Part shown: one piece after another, positions 1 to 12,914 of the stretch
Layout: each line of letters opens with the position of its first letter
How positions within the stretch are numbered: position 1 is the stretch's first letter
Assembly: GCA_003049465.1 (NCBI GenBank)
Contig: PYSS01000035.1
Coordinates: 124,001-188,000 of the forward strand
Direction: 5' to 3'
Origin: Magnaporthiopsis rhizophila
Taxonomy: Eukaryota; Ascomycota; Sordariomycetes; Magnaporthales; Magnaporthaceae
Length of the DNA stretch: 64,000 bases
Made by a program: the position numbers and the translations under genes
Notes under the pieces: model-generated
What the model was told of the DNA's origin: nothing
Databases searched by the model: none
What the model saw: only the letters and a program-made list of their open reading frames with translations

Positions 1-349
1 ACCTGCGCGCCACTCGGACGCCTCGTCCTAAACCCTCCGTTTCGGGTTCTAACATACAGCTAAGGTGTCCTGTCGGATTGCTTCGCGCCGTGTCCAACAA
101 GGCCCTCGGCCATCTCGACCTTTTCTTCCTATGTGCAACACAAGATTCCCAGCAAGCTAGACCTAGATCTACCGCCCACGCACCACCGTAAGAGTATTGT
201 TACCACCACGTGTACAACCATCAACTTCGATATCGACCACCCGCCCCATATACCTATCCAGCGCCCTGTCCTCGACGCCGCCCCCACCCGCTTAGACGAC
301 CAGCCGCCGACCTCTCTCCGTTCCCCGATACCGTTTGCGCATAGTACCC
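1..349. other. Upstream region of the acetyl-CoA transporter gene
   Basis: No credible coding region was seen here. Open frames in this stretch lack family resemblance and overlap the following gene in other frames. It probably holds the promoter and 5' leader of the gene that starts at 350, and possibly the end of a neighbour outside the window. Confidence 0.5.
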
Positions 350-2163
350 ATGAGTACCCGGTCAAGAAGAAACAAGTCTCCGAAGCTCGGCTTAGTGACG
401 AGCGAGCAACCAGCCAGCAACGGCAGCGCATCGGGCCGCAGCAAGAAGACAAACGGCGGCGCCATGAACGCCGGTGTCGAGTACCGGCGCAAGGGGCCGG
501 CGCAGGACTCGGAGGTGGTGACGGCAAATCTCATGGCGCGCGAGGACTTCTCGCTCGACGAGCACGTGCCCAAGACGCCCATGCTCAACAACCACGGCTT
601 CCTGGAGCTGCCGCTGCACGACCAGCGCAACTTTGGCCTGCTGGTGCTGCTATACTTCTTGCAGGGCGTGCCCATGGGCCTGGCCACGGGCTCGGTCCCG
701 TTCCTGCTCAAGGACCACATGTCGTACAGCCAGATCGGCATCTTCAGCCTGGCGTCGTACCCCTACTCGCTCAAGCTGTTCTGGAGCCCCATCGTCGACG
801 CCGTGTGGAGCCCCCGGGTCGGTCGCCGTAAGAGCTGGATCCTGCCCATCCAGGTGCTCTCGGGCATCGGCATGCTCTGGCTCGGGTCCACGGTCGAGGA
901 CATGATGGCGCGCACGGGGCAGCCGGGCGGCCCCACCGTCTGGGGCTTCACCGGCTGGTGGTTCTTCCTCGTGCTCATGTGCGCCACGCAGGACATCGCC
1001 GTTGACGGTTGGGCCCTGACCCTGCTCACGCCCGGCAACATCTCGTACGCGTCCACGGCGCAGACGGTCGGGCTCACGGCCGGCCAGTTCCTGTCCTACA
1101 CCGTATTCCTGGCCTTCAACTCCAAGGACTTTGCCAACAAGTGGTTCCGCGCCGAGCCGCTCGAGCACGGCCTCCTCAGCCTGGGCGGCTACCTGACCTT
1201 CTGGGGCTGGGCCTTCATCCTGGTGACGGCGGGTCTGGCCCTGCTCAAGCGCGAGGAGCGCACGCGCAACGAGGACGGCGTCTGGGACGTCTACCGCATC
1301 ATGTGGGGCGTGCTCAAGCTGCGTCACGTCCAGACCATCATCGCCGTCCACCTGATCGCCAAGATCGGCTTCCAGGCCAACGACGCCGTCACCAACCTCA
1401 AGCTTCTCGACAAGGGTTTCGGCACCGACAACATGGCCCTGACCGTCCTCATCGACTTCCCCTTCGAGATCGGCCTGGGCTACTACGCCGGCAAGTGGTC
1501 CCAGGAGTACACGCCCATGCGCCTGTGGTGCTGGGCCTTCCTCGGTCGCCTGCTGGCCGCCGTTGCCGCCCAGTTTACCGTCTTCATCTTTCCCGCCGGC
1601 GGTGTCACTCCTTGGTATATGCTGCTTGTCATTGGCGAGCACATCTTTTCGACTTTTACAAACACGGTCATGTTTGTTGCCGTCTCGGCCTTCCACGCTA
1701 AGATTGCGGACCCCGTGATCGGGGGTACTTATATGACGCTGCTTGCGACGTGAGTCACACCCCGTACCTCCCCTGACAAACGTGTTCTATGCCAACTAAC
1801 ATTTCCCCCAGTGTGTGCAATCTCGGCGGGACATTCCCGCGCTACTTTGTGCTCCGGCTCGTGGACGCCTTCACGACGGCGACGTGCAACCCGGCGGCCA
1901 AGCTGACAGAAGTTGATACGGCCAAGCTCAAGGGCCCGCTGGTAACGCAGCCCTTCAGCTGCGCCGTGCAGGCAGAGAAGGAGCGGTGCCTGGCGGGCGG
2001 GGGCACGTGTGAGATGATACGCGACGGCTACAACATTGTCAACATCATCTGCGTGGCCGTCGGTCTCATCACCTTTGTAACATTTATCAGGCCGAGGATG
2101 CTGCACTTGCAGAGCCTGCCGTTGAGAGCGTGGAGGCTGGCCACCAACGGAAATGCGCGGTGA
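350..2163 (+). CDS. Acetyl-coenzyme A transporter 1 (SLC33A1/AT-1-like, Acatn family)
   Basis: This polytopic membrane protein should carry acetyl-CoA into the endoplasmic reticulum/Golgi lumen, where it serves protein and glycan acetylation (known for the family). The exons are 350-1749 and 1812-2163. The intron has GTGAGT at 1750 and a CCCAG acceptor, and joining restores the family block TYMTLLATVCNLGGTFPR. The product is 583 aa. An acidic and basic cytosolic N-terminus of about 90 residues precedes the first membrane segment (LLVLLYFLQGVPMGL), which is followed by about a dozen hydrophobic segments. The open frame extends upstream only through a TTG codon, so ATG 350 is chosen. The MFS-like fold and the sequence DIAVDGWALTLL also fit Acatn proteins. 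Substrate is inferred from family membership; no residue visible here proves it. Confidence 0.9.
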
Positions 2164-3570
2164 GACGAAGGCGGTGACTGGCTATCCGTTCGTTGAAAAT
2201 GCCCCGGCTGTATGTAGATCTTAAGGGGTTTGATCGTTCTAATACGAGGAATACGAAACGGCTGCATTGAGACTGGTCCGCCCGCTAATTAGATGTATTA
2301 GATGTCGGACGGGCGCTTGCCAAGAAGACGCCGCCAAACCATGGCCATGCGCTAACCAAGGGGCGAGGCAGACGAGGCGGAATGCTGCCGACGGTTCAGG
2401 GATTATGCCAACAGCCGGCCAACTTGCCACCTTGCCAGCCTCTTAGCACGGGTGAGTCTGCCCGCATTTGAGCCGTTGTGGTGGCTGTGTCTTGACGGGC
2501 TGATCTTGCTAGGATATCTGGGGAGAGACGGAGTTTCTGTCGAACGTGGAGATCACAGCGCGGTGGGGCTGGGGAGGTCGACTGGCCCTGATTAAGCGAG
2601 AGAGCACAGGCGCTTGTCAGCGCTGGAGCTTGTTCAGCGGATCCTTCCCTCCCTGCCCGCACGTGCACGCTTAATTTCCATCCCGTCAAAGAAGGTTATT
2701 CCCTACGTTGTTGATCTTTTTTTAACCTCCTTCTTACACGAGTTTGCAACATAACGCCAGCGAAAATTCCAATCCCCTCGAGTGGAAACAAATGGGAAGC
2801 ATAACCTAGCACAAAGCTCCGTACCTATTTGTAGAACTTCAAGTTTCTTTGACGGGTCGCGAAAAGCTGGCCAGCGGGGTTGAATCCTGGGGCGCACGAT
2901 ACAGCACAGCACACAGCCCCAGCGCCACCATCGCTCGTGCAGCCCAACGCTAGCTAATTTTGGGGCCCACTTCAAGGGATGTGATGGGGAAAACCGCAGC
3001 GCGCGCGCCCAAGCAATCGGTCCCCTGCCACCCATGAGGAGAAGTCCTGCTCAGCTGCCTGGGTGCCAAGATCCGTATGTGGATATTGATATCTCCGTGA
3101 GCGTGCATGGCCCCAGAGGGCTGAAGGCACAGGGGCCCTTCCTCGCCGGAGAGGGAGGCGGGCACTTGGGCATTGTCGATCAGCGGCTCTGGGTCGGTGC
3201 GAAGTGAAAAAAAAGAAAGAAAAAAAAGTCAGTTGGCTGGCTTGGAGAACCTGTCCCTACCTACCTGACCTTAGTCAAAGGATTTAGATTTAATGAGGGC
3301 ATAAAAAGGAAACCTGAAATCTGACTGGCATTCCACGTTCCACGGCCCTTTGTCCACACCATCAAACCCCTCCAGCTGAACACGCTCCCTACAAGTCAAG
3401 TATTTCTTGGCCCGTTCCCTCCCACCTTACGCCGAGACTGGGAACCTTTCCATTTCTCCATCTTTCCATCTCGCAGACCAATCTCGACACAGCTTCGACA
3501 CCCATCTCTCGAAACACCACAGGACCCTTCTCTTCGTAAAATCACAACAAGAATAACAACAACCACAGAG
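2164..3570. other. Intergenic region, no gene seen
   Basis: About 1.4 kb without a convincing gene. A TATA-like string (gcataaaaagg) near 3300 and pyrimidine-rich sequence near 3340-3420 lie 150-270 nt before the next start codon and may be part of its promoter and leader (inference). Short A-runs occur near 3207-3227. Confidence 0.5.
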
Positions 3571-4646
3571 ATGGTTGCGATCCCAAACGTCATGAGCGAC
3601 GTGCTCGCCATGATCGAGCCACGGACTCCGATGCCCAAGGGCGGCGGCAGGGGCGGCAGCAGCAGGGGCAGCAGCAGCAGCAGTAGTAGCAGCAGCAGCG
3701 GTAGCAGCAAGCCCTCATCTGGCAGCAGCAGCAGCGCGACCAGCAGCAGCAGCAGCACCACAAACAACAAGGCCCCCTCCACCTCCACGTCAACATCGAC
3801 ATCGTCGAGCAGCAGCAACACCAAGGGAATCGGATCCACGTCCAGCACCAGGCCAGGCGCATTCATCTTCGTCAGCAGCGGCCACGGCGGCGCCGGCTTC
3901 TACACCGGAAACGGAGGCTTCCTGCCGCTGTGGGCGTTCATCCTCATCATCTGGCTGGGCTGGTTTACGCTGCTCTTCGTCATTGCGTTTTGTGTCTACT
4001 GGAGTAAAGGTAAGCTTACATCATTTTTTTTTTCCCCTTTTCTCTCGTTACCTCACACCCCCTCCTCCTTGCTTGCCTGGGTACACGTCCCACCAAATCC
4101 GGTCACACGATTGCCCCGTTCCACCGCGCCACCAAACCGACTTTAGGTCAGGCTAACCAAGTGTGACACCCCCCAAAACTCACAGAGCGCAAATCAGGCG
4201 GCAAAACCCGCTGGGGCAGGGTCCTCTGGGGCGCCATCAAGGTGGCCACCGGCCTCTGGTTCCCCATCGCCATCTACCGCTGCTGCTGCGGCCGCAACCG
4301 CAAGAAGGGCAGCGGCGGCACGTCGTACCACAAGGTCGCCGAGGCCGGAAGCACCAACACCATCAGCACCACGACGACCGCTGCCGCATTCAACAACACC
4401 AACACGGCCTACAGCAGCAGCCAGCCCTTCCTGAGCACCACCCCGGCTCCCGCTCCGGCTCCCGTTCCGTCTCCAGCTCCAGCTCCAGCTCCCGCGCCGC
4501 CCGCTTACTATGGCGCCGGCGGCGCGGCCGCCAGCTACTACGCCACGCCCGCGCCCGCGCCCAACTCGGGCTACACGCCCTATACGCCCTACGACCCCAA
4601 GGGCGGAAACCCGGTTCCCATGTCTGTTCCCACTACCTACAAGTAA
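3571..4646 (+). CDS. Unknown single-pass membrane protein with Ser-rich and Pro/Ala-rich tracts
   Basis: I do not recognise the family. The exons are 3571-4009 and 4186-4646, joined across GTAAGC and CACAG in phase 1, giving 299 aa. The N-terminal part has Gly/Arg then long Ser/Thr runs (about residues 25-90), a Gly-rich stretch, and one strong membrane span (PLWAFILIIWLGWFTLLFVI, about residues 119-138). After the intron comes a basic segment, a Cys cluster (YRCCCGRNRKK), a Thr-rich stretch, a Pro-Ala repeat (about residues 235-260) and a Tyr/Pro-rich tail. The Cys cluster next to hydrophobic sequence could be palmitoylated (inference). There is no clear cleavable signal peptide. The low-complexity composition makes homology by eye unreliable. 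Confidence 0.75.
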
Positions 4647-4870
4647 ACCGAAAGTGGTGGTGGCGGCCACGCTCGCCTGCTTAAAAAAGTCTGTTAGATC
4701 AATCTGATTCGGATCTATACTCTCCAGTCGTTTATATCATTTACTTTGTTTTTTTTTTGTCTGCTCTTTTGGTTATTGCATTGTTCTTGGCTTATGGGCC
4801 TAGGTTGGCTGTTTCGATACCCCCCGCGTGTGTGCTGATCGCGAAAGGCACCCCACCCTGACCTGGACTT

Positions 4871-4919
<49 letters not shown>

Positions 4920-5737
4920 TTTTTTTTTTTTTTTTTTNTTTTTTTTTTTTTTTTTTTTTTTTGTTCAGCTTTTGAGCTTCATAGACGTAATGTTTTCATA
5001 TCTATCCGTGAATCTATAAACATAAAGATTGCTGAAAGTTCTTTCTTGGCTGAATATGTAAATATGTGCACAAGCGATGATACGCTCCCCTCTCTGGGTA
5101 GTAGATATCCCATATGAGTATGAGTAAATAAATGAGGCGGAAGCACATAGAGCTCCGAATGTCTTAAACGAGCAACAAACTCATCGCAGGAACGTTTGTG
5201 AACTGAGTGCATATTTGATAATTATACGTGGAAGCGAATGTGGCCAACCGCCGATAAGGACCTCCCATCATACTCTGCAGCCAACGTGAAACGAGGGAAA
5301 GGAGATGAGACTCCAGAATGACATATGAAAAAAAGGAGAAAAATCAGGTAACTTCTAATGACTGACTGCTATGCAACATAGTGCTGGAATTAGGATGCGG
5401 GGTCAATCTCGGGGATATGGATATAGGTCGTGGGTTCATGAAGGAGCCCTGGATATAATAATCAGAAAGAATGGGAACGAAACGCAGTGAACTGAAGGCG
5501 ACCAAAGAGACAATGAAGGTGCCGCGAAAACAAGAAGAAAAAAAGGGGTATCAGTCTAGTCCAGCTCTTTCGTTGGGTCATGATACAAGTCTGCGGCTCC
5601 AAAGCCTCCACCGCCGACTTCCAAACATATCACTACCACCCGCTTCGCGGCCAGGTCGGTTGAGAAAATAGATATTTGACAAAGGAAATATCATGTTATA
5701 GGGACGACGGAAGTCCTGGATCTCGCGAGGGAGCCGT
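4647..5737. other. Convergent intergenic region with a long poly(T) tract
   Basis: This is the space between two genes that end towards each other. It holds their 3' flanks and the homopolymer tract described separately. No coding region was seen; open frames here are poly-Phe artefacts. Confidence 0.6.
4872..4962. repeat. Poly(T) tract with a six-A interruption and one N
   Basis: Forty-two T, then six A (4914-4919), then a further T run broken by an N at 4938. The ambiguous base shows that the true length is unresolved in the assembly. Confidence 0.95.
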
Positions 5738-8700
5738 CTACTCGTCCTCGTAGAACCCGGCGTCGTCAAACTCCTCAGCATGCGCATCCGAGTCGTACGA
5801 GCTCTTGCGCATCATTGGCGGCGTCATCGGCGGGCCGCGGCTACCGTGCCGCTGCGGTGTGCCGAGTCCGGCGTTCATCCTGTTGATGCTGCTGCTAGCC
5901 TGCCTGGCCGTTACGGTAGAGACAGAAGATGACGACGATGCCGTGCGACCGCGGTTAGCGAGCTGCTGGGCAGTCAGCCTCCGGCCCGTGTTGGAGAAAG
6001 CCGTTGGCTGCTGCGCCGCTGCGCCCTGGGGCGGCTGGCGCATGCTCGACGCTGGCGGCGTCAGGAGCCCGGAGAGGAAGCCCCCCTGGGGGGCCGAGCC
6101 ATTCTTGGCAGGCGTGGCTCTGCTCCCAGGGGCGGGAGCCATGCCGAGGCCGGCAGGGTCGCGCGACTTGCGCCAGTTGCCCCAGGCCGCGGCGAGGGGA
6201 CCGACCGCCTGCGCAACCCTAGGCGTGGCTGCGTCTCTGAGGCTGGCAGCGATGTTGGGCAGGTTGATAGCCGAAGCACCGTTCATCGCCCTTTCGCGCT
6301 CCTGCTCCTCCATCTGCAGGTTCGCTTTGAGGCGGATCGCGCCGTCCTTGACGGCAATAGGATCGTACTCTTCGCTGTCCAGAGCCGCAATGATGTCTTG
6401 CAGATCCGAGTGGCGAACAGCAAGGAGCTCGCGAAGCCACGTGATCTCGTCGTCGCGCTTCGAGATCTTGCTCTCGGCCTCGGGGTCGACCTTGGACACG
6501 GCCTGCTCGAGTTCCTCGATCCTCTGCTCGCGAGCCTGCAGCTGCTCCTGCAGCACCATGATCGATTCCCGGAGCGCCTGCGGCGAAATCTTCTCGGGGA
6601 GGTCGAGCAACCGCGGAGCGGCAGCAGCAGCCTTGAATGGCATCGCCGGCTGCAGGCTGGGCTCGGCGATTGCGGCCAGCTGGTGGGGCGGTATCTTGGC
6701 CGCCTTGGCAGCAGCCCGAGCGGCCTCCTTTGCAATCTCGAGCTTCTCCTCGAGGTGCTCCACACGCTCCTGCAGGTTCTTGGACTTGGACGTCGAGATG
6801 CTGAGTCGCTCAAGCAGGTTCTGCTCGGCACGCTGGGCATCCTCCGTCGTGTTGTTAAGCGCGCGGTCGTGGCGAGCCTGCAGATCCTCCATCTCGTTCT
6901 GGTGCTTGCGGGCCAGAGCCTCGAGCTGCGTCTTGAGGGTACTCTGGGACTCTTCCAGAAGCATCTCGTGCTTGGCCTTGGCTGTGTCGGCATCCAGCTT
7001 GACCTGGTCCAGCTGGGCCCGGGCCCTCTGGATCTGATCCTCGAGTTCCTCGCGCACCACGTTGACTTGGTGGTTGGCATCCTCCACCTCTGCCTGCATC
7101 GAGTCGCGCGTGCGCTGGATCTCACGAGCGGCAGACTCCCGAGCCTCCTGGAACTCGGCTTGGTAGCGGAGAGACGACTGCTGAAGCTGGTGGTTCTCAG
7201 TCCGGAGAGTGGCAAGCAGGTCCTCGAGCCTCTTGCACTCGCTCACCGCCCTCATGCCTTGACGCTCGTTAAGCTCAAGCCTCTCGAGCTCGCTCTCTAG
7301 GCGCTCGCGGGTTCTAGCCTCAGCCTGTAGCTTGGCATCCAGCACCTCCTGGCGGGCGAGGAGCTCCTGCTCCCTCTTGGCACGCCGGGCGCTCTCCTCG
7401 GTGATCTGGCCAGCAGCCTTGGCCACTTCGTCCTGGAGGGTGACGAACTTGGCACGCCAGCTGTCGCGAATACGCTCGTTCTCCTCGACCTGCACGCCGA
7501 GAGAGTCGACAATCTTCTTGAATTGCTTGTTCTGATCGTTCAGCTGAGCCAGTTCACCGCCTTGCTGACGAGCGATGTTGTTCACGCGCTCAGCCTCGGT
7601 CTTCCATGTGCGCACCTCCTGCCTGGCCTCCCGAAGCTCCGTCTCGAGGGCGCCGATGCGATTCTGGAACTCAGCATGCGACTTCTGGTTGTTGTTCTGC
7701 GAAGCTTCCAGCAGAGCCAGCTTCATGCCAGTCTTGCCACGGCTCTCCTCGAGGCCCTTGAGCTTCTGCTCCTTCTCCTCGAGCGCCTCCCGTAGCCTAG
7801 TCTCTTCCTCAGACGAGATTCGCAACAGACGCTGGACTTCGGAAAGTCGGTCCTCGGCCTTCCTCCTGTTCTCGATCTCCTCTTCGGTCTTGGCTTCGTG
7901 CTGCTTGAGCCTGTTGTCGAGATCGGTGACGCGGTGATCGAAGACGCTCCTGCTGGTGAGCTCCATTTCGATCTTGGTCTCGGCCATCTGCAGCTGGCGG
8001 TCGAGCTCCGCGGCATGGTCTTCAGCAGCCCGACGGGCGGTGACTTCCTTCTCAACCTTGCCTTCCTCAAGTCGAAGACGCTGCTCAAGCTCCGCAGCCT
8101 TGGCTTGCAGCTCGTTGAGCTTCTCGCTGAGCTCCTCTTGGCCCTTGACAACCACTGGCTGGGGAGTGGGGACCATGCGGCGCTCGACGGCATCCTCGAC
8201 AATGTTCCTCAGGTCCTCGCCGCGGAAATCAAGATGCAGCGACTTGCTGAACTGATCCCTCATCTCATCAACAGCCTGCATGATCTTGACCATCCCTTCG
8301 GTAGGTTCGGGGTGCTGCGGGCCGGGAGTGATGTCAGGCACGTTGCGCTGCTGGGCGGCCAAAGCCTCCATGACAGCAGCACGGATCTGGTCCATGCGCC
8401 TGTCTCTGCGAGGGCTCATGGATCGGCGGGCAGCAGGCATGTCATCATCCTCATCGTCGGCATCGCTGTGCTGAAACTCTGCCGACGTGCTGCGCCTGTC
8501 CAGCCTACTGGAAGTGGGCCGCTTCGAGCCTCCGGCCAATGCCTGCTGAATGCTGAGTAGAGCCCTCTCCATAGGCTGAAGGCGCCTAGCGAGAAGATCG
8601 TCGACCACCTCGTTGACATGGCCATTGAAGAAGTTAATCCTAGACTCGAGTTTGGCTTGCTCCTCCTCGGTGAATGCGCCATCCCAGTCGCTGTCCGGCA

Positions 8701-11700
8701 CAGTTTCGCTGCCTTGGAGGTGATGCACGTTACTCTCGGAGTACTGCTGCTCCTCTGCCGGGGGGTCGAGGAAGGGATCGTCGAGCTCTGTGGACACCAT
8801 GGCCTGCTGATGGGCGTCGAGACGTCCCGAGCTGGGGCTCGGCGCCTCGCTCCGGAAGTCATCATGGGGAGCAGCAAGGTGCAGAGGCGACGAGTTTGTG
8901 ACAGCAGCAAGGGAGATGTGGCGCTTGGGGCTAGGATGGTGCCACTGGTGAGTCTCTATGGTCCTGTTAACGCCACCAGACGGATCATTGTTGAGCTGAT
9001 GTAGGATGTCGTCAATCTCCTCGACAGTAGCCTCTGCCGCGGAGGAAATGTGAAGGTTTTCGTCAGACGGGGAGTGGACACCATCAAGCTGCGACGAGGC
9101 AAGGAGCGGCTGTTCATCTTCGCTGGGTTCGTGGAAATTATCGGGTGCTCCATCCTCTTCTGATAGCGTGGGAGGCGAGACCGCATAGCGGGAAGCAGCC
9201 AGTCCCGAGACCTTGCGCTGCGGCGGCGGCGAAGCCGGCGGGGGAGATGGCGAGGCTGCGAAGCGAGAAGATTTAAGGCCTCTTTTCGGAACAGGCTGGG
9301 GCGAAGGAGTCGAATCGGCGGGTGTCTCGGTGAGATTGAGATCAGTGAGGGTCGGCGGCTCCGACACCTCGGGAGCGTCGAGTTCCTGAGGCTCATCCGC
9401 GTCAGAGGCTTCGACCTCATCCTCACGAGCATCCGAGAATTCCTGGTCGTCGTCCAGAGAGTCGTCCTCAGGCTCGGCGGCAGCGGGTTCGGCCTCAAAC
9501 GATAGACCGCCAGGAATGAATGGCTTAGCGGTTGCCGACAGAGACTTCTTGTGTCCCTTGACAAAGTTGTCTTCGCTAAATGGCCGCGAGGCATTGAAGC
9601 TCTGCATGTCGAGCTGTGACTTGAACTCGAACGGCGTCCAGTTTATGGTGCTCTGTGGCATGGATATCTCTGACGGGCTGGTCGTCTCCTTTGCATCCGT
9701 CGTCTCGGAAGCCATGGTCGACGACAAGGCAGTGTCGCCACCGTTCTCGTCTCCTGACTTGACATCGACATGGATGTTATCGGTCTGCGGAAGCTCTTCC
9801 GGCTGTGTTTCCGTAACCGGCGAAGGAGCTGACGGTTCGGCAAAGAGCGGGACATCATCAGCATCGTCAGCGACGGCCTTGGCTCGCTTGATGCGGCTCT
9901 CATCAATGACGCGGCCTTCCTGGTCGTATTGCGTCTCGGGCTCTTCCTTTTGCGGGGCCTCACTGGACGGAGGGACAATTGGGATGGCCTTGGACTTCTT
10001 GCTCGCGTCGTCGGCAAGATCCACGTCGATGTTGCCAAAGATGGAGCCAGGACGGTCACCACCGACAGTCTCGCTCCCAGACAATGGCTGGCTGGCAACC
10101 GAATTTGCGAGCGAATGTTGGGGCTTGAAGGCCGGGGCGTCCGGCCTGAACTTGGGGCCAGAAGACAAGAAGTTGAAGTCGCTGTTGCCTGGCGAAAAGA
10201 CCGGAGCGTTGGCATTGATCTTGGACGAGCCGAAGCTGAACTGGCTCGACTGGGCCGACGACGGCGGCTTGGGGGCACCGTTTGTCCCGGCCTGGAAGAC
10301 CGTGGTGGGCTGGAAGTTGTCGCTGGGGAAGCTGAATTGGGCAGGCTTGAAGATGTTCGTCGGGTTGAACTGAGTAGGTTTGAAGTTGTTCGTCGGATTG
10401 AACTTGAACTCGGGAGCCTCGACGTTGAGGCCGGAAAGTGAAGCCTTGCTCTTGTGGCCAGGCCTGCGCGAGGCATCGGACCCTGCCTCGCTCCAGGGAT
10501 TGCTGGTATTCGAGAATACACGTTGATGCGGTTGGGTGCCGTTGCTGTTACCGTTGATACCGGCATCGATCCCGTTCTCTAGAGCGTCCTTGTGCTGGTT
10601 CGCTCCGTTGAGGGCGCTGTCGTCCGTGCTGTGCTCCTCTGGCTCGTGAAAGTACTTCTGCGACAGCGAATGGCCTCTGCTGTGGGGCTGGGGATGGTGC
10701 AGGATGCTACCGTCTTTGGAGTCATCCCGGAAACGCTCCACTTGAGGCGCAAACTGCACAGACGGCTCTCGGGCATGCATAGCTGCCACAAGGTCCTCCT
10801 TGTCGTCGTGAGGGCTGTAGTCCTTGTCGTGTTCGAGCTGCGAGCGCATCTGCTCTTCGAGGTGGTACTCGGCGTCATTTGCCTCGAGCTGATACTCGGC
10901 AGCATCAATCTCCCGCTGAAGACTGTTGCTCGCGTTGTGTCCAATTACACCAGGCTCAGGCGTCTTAGCCGGGACCACGTCCTCGACCTCCTCTTCGTCC
11001 TCCCGCAGCTCTTGCAGACGCGGGGAGGCACGTGCGCCTTGGAAGTGTTGGTGCTGAAGCATCGGGTACTGGAGCGACTGGTGGCGCTGGTGGATTGGCG
11101 GTTGGAAGCCGTCGGGTTGGAAAGGCGAGGTAGGAGACATCATGGAGCTCAGATTGGCCAGAGAAGGCGAACCACCACGCGCGTGGCCGTGGTGGAACAT
11201 CATGGTCTGAGGCGAAAAGGCATGAGGGCTAGGCAGTCCCTGCGACATCTGAAATGCGCCAGCCGGAATGGAAATGGACTGGCGCTGGTTGAACCTCCCG
11301 TTGAAAGAAACGGGAGATGCGACGCCCGATATGTTCGGGCTCGGATTGCCTGAAGACACAAACTGGGCAGGGAAGGGGAACTGGCCATTGCTGGCGGCAG
11401 AAGGCGTCCCGAGTGGCGGCGAAAACGGCAGCGGAGGATAGTGTGTAACCGAGGGCTGGCGGCTCAGCGGGGAGACGGAAGGTGGCGGGGCTTCGTCACC
11501 TCCCAGTGTGACCCCAAGTGCACGGAGCTTGGCCTCCTGCAGTTCTTCCACATAAGACTTCCATGCTGTATAATATTACAGCCTCGTGTTAGCATGTTCG
11601 CCCTATTTCTATTAAGGTGTGGGGGCTGTTGGGGGGGATCGCACCATTCAGGTCAGGCAACGTCACTTTGTAGGAACGCTTTTCCCTCTCGCTCGCAATG

Positions 11701-12914
11701 TCATCCCACGTTGGCCACTCCCGTCGACTCTGAGAGTAGTTGCCGGCCTCGGCGAACTGATTCGTCGGCTCGAGCTCGAAAGGCTTGGTGTTGTATCCCA
11801 ATTTCTCCCAGCCTCGCACGATGTCAGAGACATCATCCTGGGTAAGGGGCTTCGGTGCATGGCCAGGCGTCCCACGATTATCGTCGCGAGGGAGAAGAAT
11901 CAAGATATTCTTGCCTCTCCATGGAACCTTCTTCTTGAGTCTGGGAGTCATGGGCGGCAGTTTTGTGGTCGACTTTGTTGGGGTGTGTGGCAGGTTCGGC
12001 AGATTGAAGCCCACCCGAGGGCCATCAATAGAACCGTTCATGCGACCTGAAGCAGATCTCTTGGGAGTAGTGGGGCCCGAAAGCGTCGATTCGGAGACAT
12101 TCTCGCTTGCCCAGTCCAGGGCGACACTATCGAGTTGTGAAGGCATGCTTGCCGAATCTTCTGGTGACGAGTTGCGAATGTGCTCCTGCTTGAGAGTCTC
12201 GGTACTCGAACGTGTGCGGGGGTATTTCGATGGCGACCGGCGAAAGTTCTTGGACAGCCGGGTAGCCTTCGGGGTTATGAGATCGGTTTCGTCAAGCCAA
12301 GCAGCCTCGTCACCGGAGAGAGATCCGCTCAGTGAAGAGGTCTCGCTATCTCCGGTACCGTCACTGAGCCAGTGCCTGGCCTCAGCGCCTCCGTCACCCG
12401 CGGTGTGCTGGCGAATCCAGTCCTCGGTCAGACCGCGGGCTGGCCGTCGGGCACGGTTTGCGAGAACCGCGGCGCTCACAAAGCCTGATTGCGGAGGCTG
12501 CGACTCAGCACTCAACTGCTGAAAGTAGGGCGGCGGTCGGAGAAAAGGAGTTTCAATCGCCAACAGGTGGACGGGCGAAGAGCCCGACGATGGTGCACTG
12601 TCTAGGCTTTCGTTGCCGCTGTTCGACCTGTCAGACTGAGGGTATGGCGAGCCCCAGCTTGCGGTCACGTATTCCTTCTCGCCGCCTCGGCTTCTCGGGG
12701 GCGTGCGCAAAAACTCCTGCGCTCGACCGGGGAGTCGTGGTGCTTGAAGCGGGGGAACGATGGGCGAGGAGCCGTCGTAGTCGCCGTCTGCAGTCGATGT
12801 GAGGGACACAGCGGGCGACCTCGGGGACGACGGGGCGGAAGACCGATTGTCTCGGCCGTCCTGTGCAGCAGCACCAGGAGGTGACGACTTTGGCGACGAC
12901 GTTTTTACAGCTGT
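5738..12914 (-). CDS. Giant coiled-coil protein with disordered N-terminal half (5' end unresolved)
   Basis: The two certain exons are 12914-11645 and 11565-5738, joined across GTGCGA and TACAG in phase 1, giving at least 2365 aa. The join produces LPDLNAWKSYVEELQEAK, a smooth continuation. In order: a disordered Ser/Pro-rich region; a conserved-looking block around 11,700-11,960 (WRGKNILILLPRDD, then GWEKLGYNTKPFELE); a Q/P-rich region; an array of Phe-Pro motifs (10,130-10,410); an acidic low-complexity region; a long heptad-type coiled coil (about 6400-8150); and a basic Ser/Pro tail. An acceptor at 12915 (CGTCAG) suggests an upstream exon, but no in-frame ATG could be tied to it. The architecture resembles large fungal coiled-coil proteins of spindle pole bodies or septal MTOCs. 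That role is a guess, not a call. Confidence 0.8.

Noticed and set aside
4828..5117. Open frames encoding poly-Phe runs
   Set aside because: They are translations of the poly(T) tract and include an unknown residue from the N.
5805..7037. Long plus-strand open frame (410 codons) opposite the coiled-coil gene
   Set aside because: It is the antisense shadow of a Glu/Gln/Lys-rich coiled coil and gives a Ser/Arg/Leu-rich product without any family pattern.
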